Shown piece by piece: positions 55,054-63,213 of a stretch of DNA of 64,000 nt. A program made the translations under genes and the position numbers. The stretch comes from an uncultured Latescibacterota bacterium. Lineage in GTDB: Bacteria; Latescibacterota; UBA2968. The notes beneath the pieces were generated by a model. That model searched no databases. It worked only from the letters and a program-made list of their open reading frames with translations, and had not been told where the DNA came from. Each line of letters starts with the position of its first letter. The stretch's first letter is position 1. The DNA lies in contig OX638329.1 in the NCBI GenBank assembly GCA_951812755.1, positions 2,341,339 through 2,405,338 of the forward strand, written 5' to 3'.

Positions 55054-56490
55054 TCACCAGGTCATATAATGCGTTATAGGGCCACCCTGTTTGGCGGTAA
55101 AACGATCGTATTTCGGATGGATAAAATCTTCGGTCGCATCCATGTGGGCGTAAAAAGCTCGCGTCATCTCTTCTCTTTTTTTCGGCTGTGTATCGTATAA
55201 GTTGTTCAATTCAAAGGGATCGTCGATTAGATTGTACAACTCGCCGTAATTTTTTGCCGGATAGTGAATATATTTCCATTCTCGCGTGCGGATGCAGCGT
55301 TTATCGACCGCTTCGGCAAAGATTATGTCTCGTATTTTCGATTGTTCGCCGTTCATCAGCGGCGATAAATCCATGCCCTGCACGCATTCGGGCGCATCAA
55401 AACCCGATAGCTGTGCGAGTGTGGGAAATAGATCTACGGTTTCGGTCAGGGCATCGCAGTCGCTGCCAGCACGGCCGGGCACGGCAATAAAACACGGTAT
55501 GTGTAACATACAATCCAGAAGAAATGGCGCTTTGGCCGGAATACCGTGATCGCCTAAAAATTCACCGTGGTCCGATAGAAAAACCACGACGGTCTCATCA
55601 GCTACGCCCTTTTTTTCTAATGTCTCGACGATCAGGCCCACCTGATGGTCAATTTGGGATACCATGCCGTAATACGCCGCCTTCATCTTGCGAAATATTT
55701 CATCGGAGGCCTGGTCAAATCCACGGTATTTGTGGTGTTCTGCTTTGAAATACAAACCGTATTCAGGTGGCTTTTTTGCAATGTCGTCTTCTGCGTGTCG
55801 AAAGGGGGGCATTGCATTGGGATCGTACATGTTTGCAAAATGCCCAGAGGGAACATAAGGATGGTGAGGTCCGTAGAATCCCACCCATAAGAAAAAGGGA
55901 TTGCTCGTATCCAGTCCTTCGAGGTATTCAATGCTTTTCATTCCTACATAGGCATCAATGTGGCAATCTTCGGGGAGATCGGATGGCACGGCACCGAGGT
56001 TTTTGCGAAAATTGGGCAGGGCGTATCCCGTTTTATACTCGTATCCCTGGTCGCGAACATATTGCTCAAATGGATTGGGATCGGTGACTGTATAATTTCC
56101 ATCTGCGCGCTCTTTCCATCCCCGGCGTATTCCCACGGCGTCCATGTGATCGAGTATCTGTCGAAAACGCTGCTGTCCAATGCCGTGTTTGCCCACACTG
56201 GCGGTTGTGTAGCCCTGGTTTTTGAATGCTTCTACCATTGTTATTTCATTTTCGTTGAGCTTTGAACCGTTCCATTTTACGCCGTGATTTTTTGGATAAC
56301 GTCCGGTCATAAATGTCGCACGCGACGGTGAACATACGGGATTTTGTACAAAGCAGTTTGAAAATCGCGTGCTCTTCTCAGATAGGGCGTCAATTGCAGG
56401 CGTTTGTATGACGCGATCCCCCGTGCATCCCAGCGTATCATACCGCAAGTGGTCTGTCGTAATAAATAAGATATTGGGCTGTTTACTCAT
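55054..56490 (-). CDS. Type I sulfatase (formylglycine-dependent), no signal peptide
   Basis: A 478-residue sulfatase; metal site TTDH (D13), formylglycine signature C53-S-P-S-R, VGKHGIG and FLSDHGEFLGDHG. No signal peptide. ATG 56490 with GAGG upstream is preferred to a start four codons earlier. Third gene of the operon, eight bases after the isochorismatase-like gene and seven before the TauE-type permease. Confidence 0.93.
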   Translation of the reverse strand: MSKQPNILFITTDHLRYDTLGCTGDRVIQTPAIDALSEKSTRFSNCFVQNPVCSPSRATFMTGRYPKNHGVKWNGSKLNENEITMVEAFKNQGYTTASVGKHGIGQQRFRQILDHMDAVGIRRGWKERADGNYTVTDPNPFEQYVRDQGYEYKTGYALPNFRKNLGAVPSDLPEDCHIDAYVGMKSIEYLEGLDTSNPFFLWVGFYGPHHPYVPSGHFANMYDPNAMPPFRHAEDDIAKKPPEYGLYFKAEHHKYRGFDQASDEIFRKMKAAYYGMVSQIDHQVGLIVETLEKKGVADETVVVFLSDHGEFLGDHGIPAKAPFLLDCMLHIPCFIAVPGRAGSDCDALTETVDLFPTLAQLSGFDAPECVQGMDLSPLMNGEQSKIRDIIFAEAVDKRCIRTREWKYIHYPAKNYGELYNLIDDPFELNNLYDTQPKKREEMTRAFYAHMDATEDFIHPKYDRFTAKQGGPITHYMTW

Positions 56491-56498
56491 CGCATACC

Positions 56499-57239
56499 TC
56501 ATAGCAAATCATTGCTCAAAATTGTTGGACACCAGAATTTTTCAATATACGAGATGACTAATTGTGTGCCCGCTTCATGGCTCACATAAGGCGATTTTGC
56601 CGGGTTGTACATCGCATCGGTCAAATCTCGAATTAGCGCGACCTGAATGCCCCAGCGCGTCATTTGTTTGATTGCAAATGTGCGATGCAATACACACATG
56701 TTGGTATGAACGCCCATGATGATCATTTTGTCGATTTCCCGATGCTGCATATAGCTATAAATTTCTTGTCCCTGATCGGAAATAATATCCCGTTTATGGT
56801 CAATATCTATCCCTGCGTGTTGCCGCGTCCAGACCTGCGTATTGATTTTTTTAGGATCTTCCCCTGTGTCTGACCCGCCATCCGAATCATCGATTGGCAG
56901 TGGGAGATCAGCGTGATCCAGATTTTCAGGCGGTTCAACGGATGGGACATCCAATACCCGTCTCCGCGCAGGCGTGTTGGCATAAACATCGAGCGTGTTC
57001 GAGGGGGCGTGAATAATGGTTATACCTTGCTTTCGCGCGCTTTGCACAACAGCGTTCATGCGGGGAATCATCGCTTCTAATCGCTCGACCGCACCGCGAC
57101 ACCAGTGGTTGTTCCACACGTCGCATAACAGCAGGACTGTTTGCTCGGGAGGCCAATAGATCCGTTCTGTTATTGTTTCCCAAACCGTATGTTCACTGTC
57201 ATCCCACAATAAGGACTGCCTCTGCATGGTCAAGTTCAC
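56499..57239 (-). CDS. Isochorismatase-family cysteine hydrolase
   Basis: A 246-residue hydrolase. The catalytic Asp is in LLLCDVWNNHW (D40), and the nucleophile C182 is in GVHTNMCVLHRTFAI; the family's usual cis-peptide block VHTNMC is complete. The middle insertion (about 90-135) is longer than in nicotinamidases. Amides or related small molecules are hydrolysed by relatives; the substrate is unknown. It starts at GTG 57239 with a perfect AGGAGG six bases upstream. Second gene of the operon. Confidence 0.87.
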   Translation of the reverse strand: MNLTMQRQSLLWDDSEHTVWETITERIYWPPEQTVLLLCDVWNNHWCRGAVERLEAMIPRMNAVVQSARKQGITIIHAPSNTLDVYANTPARRRVLDVPSVEPPENLDHADLPLPIDDSDGGSDTGEDPKKINTQVWTRQHAGIDIDHKRDIISDQGQEIYSYMQHREIDKMIIMGVHTNMCVLHRTFAIKQMTRWGIQVALIRDLTDAMYNPAKSPYVSHEAGTQLVISYIEKFWCPTILSNDLL

Positions 57240-57272
57240 GATACACCTCCTGTATTAGCGGTCAGCAGCTTC

Positions 57273-58067
57273 TCAATACCTCACATCAACCAGCCACGCG
57301 CTTTTGGGATTTTTTTCCCAGTGTTGGCGCAGTACCTGTTCGTTTGGGCAAAATTCACCGCGGTAGGCGACTCCACCATGAGAAATATTAAAGCTCATGG
57401 CGACTTCATCTTCGCCCGCATCAACCCAGTGGGGCGTTAATAACTGGTTCCAAAGCAAATCGCCAGGCTGCATGTCATAGGTCAAAATATCTGCCGGATC
57501 TATTTGGGGAATATCAATGCGCGTAACGCCTGTTCGATTTTCCACGAGTTTCTGCACAGGTTCGCGTTTTTCCGGTTCTAAAAACCCGTGAAAGTGTTTT
57601 TCCCCATAAACTTGCCACGCGAGTACATGCGAAGAATCTGCATGATAGGTTGAGCTACACCCTTTTCCAGAGATAAAAATAATGGGATAACATCTTTGCC
57701 ACGTAAACCCGAGTTGAGACAGGAATGTGCGCCAGGGAATCATCACACATTCTTGAAAGTATTCGAGAAATTGTCCCGCGCCATAAAAATTTTGCAAATG
57801 AAAATGCGCCAGGCTAATCGGCATTTCGACGGCTTTTTCTATGGGGGCAGTCTTAAATTTTTCGACCAGAGCATTTTGCTCTGCATCGCTTAAGCTGTCA
57901 TCTAAAAATTGAATACGAGCCTCGGAATTGCGCCGCAAAATATCTATAACTTCTTCGACGGACCTGAGTGGCATTTCAAATTTGAACAACTCAGAATCGA
58001 TAAGAAAATTTCGTTCGCCATTCCAGAACTGGCGAAAATCGTCTGCTGTCATGGCAATCAGATGCAT
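57273..58067 (-). CDS. Cupin/JmjC-like Fe(II)/2-oxoglutarate oxygenase
   Basis: A 264-residue protein of the cupin_8/JmjC-like group. STYHADSSHVLAWQVYGEKHF gives the H-x-D metal motif and the Lys that binds 2-oxoglutarate, and DLLWNQLLTPHWVDAG supplies the distal His. An N-terminal helical domain of about 100 residues precedes the barrel. It is the first gene of the six-gene operon, with GGAG upstream of ATG 58067, and may hydroxylate the operon's substrate (inference). Confidence 0.78.
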   Translation of the reverse strand: MHLIAMTADDFRQFWNGERNFLIDSELFKFEMPLRSVEEVIDILRRNSEARIQFLDDSLSDAEQNALVEKFKTAPIEKAVEMPISLAHFHLQNFYGAGQFLEYFQECVMIPWRTFLSQLGFTWQRCYPIIFISGKGCSSTYHADSSHVLAWQVYGEKHFHGFLEPEKREPVQKLVENRTGVTRIDIPQIDPADILTYDMQPGDLLWNQLLTPHWVDAGEDEVAMSFNISHGGVAYRGEFCPNEQVLRQHWEKNPKSAWLVDVRY

Positions 58068-58145
58068 TGTTTGCTCCGGTGGTTAAGTGAGGAGTAGCCC
58101 CTTTAACATACATCATCGCACAAAGAGATTCAAGCAATCAGAAGA

Positions 58146-58165
58146 GAATTAAAAATTAAAAATTG
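58146..58165. repeat. A/T-rich heptad repeat
   Basis: AATTAAAAATTAAAAATTG, the same type as 32489-32521. It lies inverted to 58425-58466. Confidence 0.75.
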
Positions 58166-58178
58166 AGGAGCGGTGTAC

Positions 58179-58202
58179 AACTGGTCGCAGTCCAGACCAG
58201 TT
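58179..58202. repeat. AACTGGTC / GACCAGTT hairpin element, copy 2
   Basis: A perfect 8-bp stem with an 8-base loop, followed by TTCATTAAGAATTGCGGAACGG. It matches 52266-52290 in both the TACAACTGG side and the CCAGTTCAT side, with CGGAACGG also shared. Confidence 0.7.
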
Positions 58203-58424
58203 CATTAAGAATTGCGGAACGGCGTATGAAGGGGAGAAAACCTTAAACCGCCTTTGCGGTATGATTTTGACGTGTTTTACGCTTGCTTTTTACTTGGCGT
58301 GATGCTAATTTGGGCGTTTTGGGGCTCCTTTGGGTTGGATATCACGTTCCTGATTGTTCATTACGGTGAATCCAATTTATTCAGGAGCCTTGATTTTTGC
58401 AATTCTTTCTTTTGTGCAACAAAC

Positions 58425-58466
58425 CGTTTTTAATTCTTAATTTCTAATTCTTAATTCCCAATTCCC
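58425..58466. repeat. A/T-rich heptad repeat before the gene at 58483
   Basis: TTTTTAATTCTTAATTTCTA and further AATTC units end 17 bases before the start codon; the AGGAGG ribosome site lies between. Confidence 0.8.
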
Positions 58467-58482
58467 CTTCAGGAGGCCGAAG

Positions 58483-59706
58483 ATGAAAATCACCGATATT
58501 GAAGTCATCCCGATTGCGATGCCATTGGCAAAACGCTACGATAACCATCACGGGCGCACGCGTATGTATGATATCGATCAGCATGTGGTGGTCAAAATCC
58601 ATACGGATAACGGCTTGATCGGCTATGGCGATTACGAAGACCGTTCTGCGATTGCGTCCGAGGAAATCGAGCCGTTGATTGGGCGCAATCCCTTTGATTT
58701 TTTGCACAATAATTTCAATATGGCTCTTGGCATGGCGCTCTACGATGTTATGGGTAAGTACCTCGAAGTGCCTGCCTATAAGCTCCTGGGGCAAAAGGTA
58801 AGAGATGCAGTACCTGCGGCGGCATGGACGCGGCCCTGCCCGCCCGAAGTGTTTGCCGAAGAAATCCAGCGCGCTGTCGATCAGGGGTATCGCATTTTCA
58901 AAATGCACTCCGACGTGCGATATGATGTTATTGAACAAACGCGAGCCGCCGCCGAGGTCGCGCCAGAGGGCTTTAAGCTCCACTGGGATTTTAACCACAA
59001 CCGCACGATGGGTGTTGTGCTTCCCATTGTTGCCGAGCTCGAACGCAATTATCCGGTGGTCGGTTTTATTGAAGACCCGCTACCCTGGGCCGATATTGAT
59101 GGCTGGCGCACATTGAGACAAAAAACGCAACTGCCCCTTATCATGCACAATCCCCAACTCGGCGGTATGCAGGAAGTCTTACACGGCACTGCTGATATTT
59201 ACATGATTGGTGGCCGCATTGGCGATACTATGCAAAAAGGGTTTGCGTACGGTCAGGCCAATATCCAGACGCTTCTCCAGCAATCGGGCAATACCCTGAT
59301 GAAGGCTTTTACGTTGCATCAGGCGGCGGTCTTGCCCACGGCAACTGCGCATATTATTACCCTGGACGATCAATACGAAGACGATATTACCACATCGCAA
59401 ATGCTACCGACCGAAGGCTTTTGTCGTGTGCCCGAAGGTGTGGGGCTCGGTATTGAGGTCGATGAAGAGAAACTCAAGCAGGCCGCCCAACGCCAACACA
59501 TTCCCAAACTCGATGTCATTGGCGTGGTCCATTTGCCTTATGGGCGCAAGTATTATACCCGTGGCGAACCCAATGTTCAAAATCTTACGGGCTTTGAAGA
59601 AGGCGCGTTGCGCGGTATCCATTTCGAACGCCTCGTCAGAAACGAATCTCCCGACTTTGAGCGCGTTCAAAAGCGGCTCGAGGAGGAGGGGCCATTTATT
59701 GAGTAA
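58483..59706 (+). CDS. Mandelate racemase/muconate lactonizing enzyme family protein, atypical active site
   Basis: A 407-residue enolase-superfamily protein unlike the one at 37683. FKMHSDVRYD has K-x-H in place of K-x-K, HWDFNHN and GFIEDPLPW keep the first two metal ligands, and the third ligand position reads LIMHNPQLGG, Asn rather than Glu or Asp. The C-terminal block TLHQAAVLPTATAHI holds a conserved His. Related sequences are frequent in Poribacteria/Latescibacterota-type genomes (from memory). The substrate is unknown. An AGGAGG site precedes the ATG. Confidence 0.8.
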   Translation: MKITDIEVIPIAMPLAKRYDNHHGRTRMYDIDQHVVVKIHTDNGLIGYGDYEDRSAIASEEIEPLIGRNPFDFLHNNFNMALGMALYDVMGKYLEVPAYKLLGQKVRDAVPAAAWTRPCPPEVFAEEIQRAVDQGYRIFKMHSDVRYDVIEQTRAAAEVAPEGFKLHWDFNHNRTMGVVLPIVAELERNYPVVGFIEDPLPWADIDGWRTLRQKTQLPLIMHNPQLGGMQEVLHGTADIYMIGGRIGDTMQKGFAYGQANIQTLLQQSGNTLMKAFTLHQAAVLPTATAHIITLDDQYEDDITTSQMLPTEGFCRVPEGVGLGIEVDEEKLKQAAQRQHIPKLDVIGVVHLPYGRKYYTRGEPNVQNLTGFEEGALRGIHFERLVRNESPDFERVQKRLEEEGPFIE

Positions 59707-59862
59707 TTCAGTTCTTAAAAAACCTTGTTTTTAATGCAAAAATTGTATATATTCCCAAAGAGGGAAACAATTTTATGTTCTCAGTGTGGGAAATTTTTTA
59801 CTAAAACGAAAGGGGCCAAGACATGAGATACATTAGATACCACTCGGGAAAGGGGAAAAAAC

Positions 59863-60150
59863 ATGCAAGTCACTGGATTACTGGCCCTTCAGGATTTGAA
59901 AAACCGGTATGCAGATGTAAAGACACAGGTTGATGCCTGGCTTAGTGAAGTTGAAATAGCACAATGGGATTCTCCACAAGACATAAAATTGCGGTATCCA
60001 AGTGCAAGCATTTTATCTGATAATCAAGTGGTTTTTAACTTAAAGGGGAACAAATATAGATTGTTAGTCAAAATAGACTATAAACGTAGACTTATTTCAG
60101 TACAAAAAGCTGGGACCCATGCAGAGTATTCCAAATGGAAGTTAAAGTAA
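59863..60150 (+). CDS. higB: HigB-type mRNA interferase toxin
   Basis: A 95-residue RelE-superfamily ribonuclease toxin. The core VVFNLKGNKYRLLVKIDYKRRLISVQKAGTHAEYSKW holds the basic residues and the conserved GTHAEY end of HigB_toxin members. It would cut mRNA on the ribosome when not held by its antitoxin. The start ATG has AGGGGA upstream. Toxin-first order with the HTH gene 122 bases downstream is the usual hig layout. Confidence 0.85.
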   Translation: MQVTGLLALQDLKNRYADVKTQVDAWLSEVEIAQWDSPQDIKLRYPSASILSDNQVVFNLKGNKYRLLVKIDYKRRLISVQKAGTHAEYSKWKLK

Positions 60151-60271
60151 GGCAATCAATAGGCCGATACTTTTTCAAAAACTGGTCTCTTAAAGTCCAT
60201 AAATATCTAATTTACAAAAAATTGTGAAATTTACTGTCGATTCCATAAATTATACTATTGAAGAGGATGAT

Positions 60272-61477
60272 ATGATTGTCAAAATTATTAAATCTAAATC
60301 CGACTATGAAAACGCCCTCATTGCGGTTGATGAGTTGATCGATCTCGGCCCAGATGAAGACACGTCCGAAGCGGAGAAACTGGAACTCTTGATTCTTTTG
60401 ATTCAAGACTATGAATCCAAACGGTACAAAAAAGAATTGCCCGATCCAATTGAAGCTATTCGTTTTCGAATGGAGCAGCAGAGTTTGAGCCAGAAAGATA
60501 TGATGCCTTATTTGGGCAGTCGAAGTAAGGTTTCAGAAGTTTTAGCGCGAAAACGACCACTTACACTGTCTATGATTCGCGCGCTTCACACGGGGTTGGG
60601 CATCCCTGCAGAGGTGTTACTTCAAGAGGGAGATCCTTCATATCTGGAAGAAATGGATATAGAATGGCATCGCTTTCCCATCCGTGAAATGGTAAAACGC
60701 AATTGGATCACTCAGGATGCTGCGAAAGCAGATGTAGAAAAAGCTATTCGCGATTTTTTGGATATTGATATTGGACAGGAGATATTCGATTTCGCTTTTC
60801 GAAAGACGCAAAATTTTCGGACTGCCCGATCAATCAATAGATACGCTTTGTGGGCCTGGGTTACGCAAGTCATAAAAAAAGCTTTGGCCTCTCCCCCTGA
60901 TAGTCATTATGTACCAGGAACAATAACTTTGAAATTCATGCGTGAAGTTGCCCAGTTAAGCTGGTTTGAACAAGGCCCCGTTCTCGCACAAGAATTTTTG
61001 CACAAATATGGAATTTCTCTGATTATTGAGCCGCATTTACCCAAAACCTATCTCGATGGTGCGGCCATTCGTGTAAAAGAAAAAAATCCTATCATTGGTT
61101 TGAGTATTCGATATGATAGGATTGATAATTTTTGGTTTTGTCTAATGCACGAATTAGCACATATCGCATACCATCTGAATGATAAAAATAACGCTTTCTA
61201 CGATGATCAGGATTTTAGAGCGGAGGGAGATGCTCGAGAAAAAGAGGCTGATGAGTCCGCACAAGAAGCATTAATTCCAAAGGATGTTTGGATAAAAAGT
61301 GCGGCTTCTTATCAACCTACTGCAGAGTCTGTTCAAAAGCTGGCCGACGAGTTGCGTATCCATCCAGCGATTGTTGTAGGACGCATACACTATGAGGCCA
61401 AATCTTATCGCGTATTAAATCGCTGGGTAGGACACAAGCAGGTAAGAAGATGTTTTCCTGATATAGATTGGGGATAA
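60272..61477 (+). CDS. higA: HigA-type HTH antitoxin fused to an ImmA/IrrE-like metallopeptidase domain
   Basis: A 401-residue protein. Residues 1-115 form a HigA-like antitoxin: helices starting VKIIKSKSDYENALIAVDEL, then an XRE helix-turn-helix (SLSQKDMMPYLGSRSKVSEVLARKRPLTLSMIRAL). The C-terminal half is a minimal zinc peptidase with H293-E-L-A-H297 and downstream Glu residues, as in ImmA/IrrE regulators that cut repressors. It probably represses its own promoter and neutralises the HigB-like toxin; the peptidase may make the antitoxin self-regulated (inference). ATG 60272 with GAGG upstream is chosen over 60224. Confidence 0.85.
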   Translation: MIVKIIKSKSDYENALIAVDELIDLGPDEDTSEAEKLELLILLIQDYESKRYKKELPDPIEAIRFRMEQQSLSQKDMMPYLGSRSKVSEVLARKRPLTLSMIRALHTGLGIPAEVLLQEGDPSYLEEMDIEWHRFPIREMVKRNWITQDAAKADVEKAIRDFLDIDIGQEIFDFAFRKTQNFRTARSINRYALWAWVTQVIKKALASPPDSHYVPGTITLKFMREVAQLSWFEQGPVLAQEFLHKYGISLIIEPHLPKTYLDGAAIRVKEKNPIIGLSIRYDRIDNFWFCLMHELAHIAYHLNDKNNAFYDDQDFRAEGDAREKEADESAQEALIPKDVWIKSAASYQPTAESVQKLADELRIHPAIVVGRIHYEAKSYRVLNRWVGHKQVRRCFPDIDWG

Positions 61478-61485
61478 AATAAAAC

Positions 61486-62931
61486 TTAAAAGAATCGATC
61501 TACATCGCGAGGTGGTGTGGTGGCGAAAGACACGAGGATGAGAATGAGGGCGGAAACAGGGACGATAATGCCGGCGGGGATCAGGCCGGTTCCACCAATA
61601 CTGTACGCACCTTCTACATTCAGGGAATCTGCATAAAAAAATAGCCATAGACCAATTACACTCAGGATTGCCGCGGTTGCGCCCTGCTTTGTGCTGCGTT
61701 TCCAGTATAGTGCGCCGACAAATACAGGTACCAGTCCAGCGAAGCCCGTGAGTGACCAGGCGCCGAGTTCAAAAATTGACCGCGTTGTAAATAGCGACGC
61801 GACAAAGGCCAATACGAGGAATGCAGCGACAAATAGGCGTCCGAACAAGATTTGCTGTTTTTCGGACAACTGATTGTCAAAACCGTAAAATCGCACAATA
61901 TCTTCGGTAAACATCGCCCCCAGGGCAAGGGTTTGAGAGTCGAGCGAAGACATAATTGCCGCAAAAACGCCTGCCGCCAGGCACCCTGCCAGCACGCCGC
62001 CCGTATGTGCCAGAATTAATTCAATCAGAATGGGGCCGTTCAGCGGCGCTGTAAAATCGATGCGACCAACCATTCCCAGAGTGACACTGGGCACCCACAC
62101 GGCGGCGATACACAGGGGATAGAATACAATAGGCGTTTGAAATGACCGCGCGGTTCGGGCGGAAAGCCAATGGCCGTAAATATGGGGAAATGCCGCAACA
62201 CTGATGGGCAGGAGGAGATAGGAGAGTATTTTGAACACGGTATAAGAGCCGCTGCCAAAAACCACAAATTCGGGGTGCGTATCGCGCAGCGTTGCCATAG
62301 CCTCGCCGATCCCGCCGTAGTGATCCATAATGACGAGATAGGCAATGATGCCCACGAGAATAAATACTGTTGTTTGAAAGGTATTTGCCCAGGCGGTACT
62401 TCGCATTCCGCCATAGGTTACGTACAAAAATGTCACACCACATACGAGCAAACTGCCAGCCCAACCCGGCCACTCACCGCGCGTGATTGCCGCGAGTGCA
62501 TCGCCCCCGCCTTTGACTCCTATCAGGATGTAGGGTAGCATCAACAACACCACTACGACAAATAAGAGCGTTCCCAGTGCCGGGGATGTATAGCGGTCCC
62601 GGATCATTTGGATTTGGGTGACATAAGAGAACCGTTTGCCCAGCCACCAGCTTTTTGTGCCGAGATAATAAAAGAGAAATGGAATCAAAATGGACGAACT
62701 CGCGCCCATCAGACCGAAGACGACAATTCCCAGGCGATAGGCTTCTCCAGATGCCCCCAGCATTGTAAATGCAGTGAGGTTGGTGCCCAGCAGTGTCATC
62801 AACAGGACTACAGGACCAATGCTTCGGCTTGCGACAAAGTAATCTTCTGCGGTATTGCGAAATAGCCGATGCCCCAGAGTGCCGACTACTATGACCAGCC
62901 CCAGATAAATTGCGACAACCGCAATAATCAT
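61486..62931 (-). CDS. Sodium:solute symporter (SSS family)
   Basis: A 481-residue inner-membrane transporter with about 13 membrane helices. VGTLGHRLFRNTAEDYFVASR near the start is the typical SSS opening, and GANSSILIP-like and ALGAMFTEDIVRFYG blocks follow. It should bring in a sugar, acid or similar solute with sodium. Its start overlaps the preceding DUF3311 gene by four bases (ATGA), a common pairing for this transporter type. Confidence 0.9.
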   Translation of the reverse strand: MIIAVVAIYLGLVIVVGTLGHRLFRNTAEDYFVASRSIGPVVLLMTLLGTNLTAFTMLGASGEAYRLGIVVFGLMGASSSILIPFLFYYLGTKSWWLGKRFSYVTQIQMIRDRYTSPALGTLLFVVVVLLMLPYILIGVKGGGDALAAITRGEWPGWAGSLLVCGVTFLYVTYGGMRSTAWANTFQTTVFILVGIIAYLVIMDHYGGIGEAMATLRDTHPEFVVFGSGSYTVFKILSYLLLPISVAAFPHIYGHWLSARTARSFQTPIVFYPLCIAAVWVPSVTLGMVGRIDFTAPLNGPILIELILAHTGGVLAGCLAAGVFAAIMSSLDSQTLALGAMFTEDIVRFYGFDNQLSEKQQILFGRLFVAAFLVLAFVASLFTTRSIFELGAWSLTGFAGLVPVFVGALYWKRSTKQGATAAILSVIGLWLFFYADSLNVEGAYSIGGTGLIPAGIIVPVSALILILVSFATTPPRDVDRFF

Positions 62932-63143
62932 TCCGCAACCTCCTCATCTAAATGATGAGGCCATGCCAGGCGCACAATTACGAGCATAGAGAGTGTGGTC
63001 AGGACGCACAGGCCGATGTGGTAAAGCAAATTGATCGGCATTCCCAGGATCAGTGCGTTGTTGTCCCACATCCAGAAATTAAAAAATAAAATCAGCAGAA
63101 GGAACAAAATACTCAAAGGCCAGATTTTTGTTTTTTCTGACAT
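62928..63143 (-). CDS. DUF3311-like small membrane protein paired with the symporter
   Basis: A 71-residue protein with two membrane segments (LSILFLLLILFFNFWMW and IGLCVLTTLSMLVIVRLAW). Small DUF3311 proteins regularly precede SSS symporters and are presumed accessory subunits. ATG 63143 with AGGAGAA upstream is chosen over an in-frame start 10 codons earlier. The stop overlaps the symporter's start, so translation is coupled. Confidence 0.85.
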   Translation of the reverse strand: MSEKTKIWPLSILFLLLILFFNFWMWDNNALILGMPINLLYHIGLCVLTTLSMLVIVRLAWPHHLDEEVAE

Positions 63144-63183
63144 AAATATTCTCCTGTCATTACCCCTGTCCATCTGTGGTTGC

Positions 63184-63213
63184 TTTTAATTTTTAATTCT
63201 CAATTCTTAATTT
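63184..63213. repeat. A/T-rich heptad repeat
   Basis: TTTTAATTTTTAATTCTCAA and then TTCTTAATTTTC, the same family as 32489-32521, between the SMP-30 and DUF3311 genes. Confidence 0.75.

Larger units (their letters stand above)
58068..58482. other. Non-coding gap with inverted A/T repeats and a hairpin element
   Basis: These 415 bases between divergent genes contain no credible ORF. A/T heptad repeats at 58146-58165 and 58425-58466 are inverted relative to each other and enclose about 260 bases of unrecognised sequence, itself carrying the TACAACTGG hairpin element. The layout looks like a small non-autonomous element, but no target duplication was found. Confidence 0.6.

Noticed and set aside
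59824-59862. Alternative upstream start (ATG 59824) for a gene at the hig locus
   Set aside because: It is in a different frame from the HigB product and runs through it with no family match.
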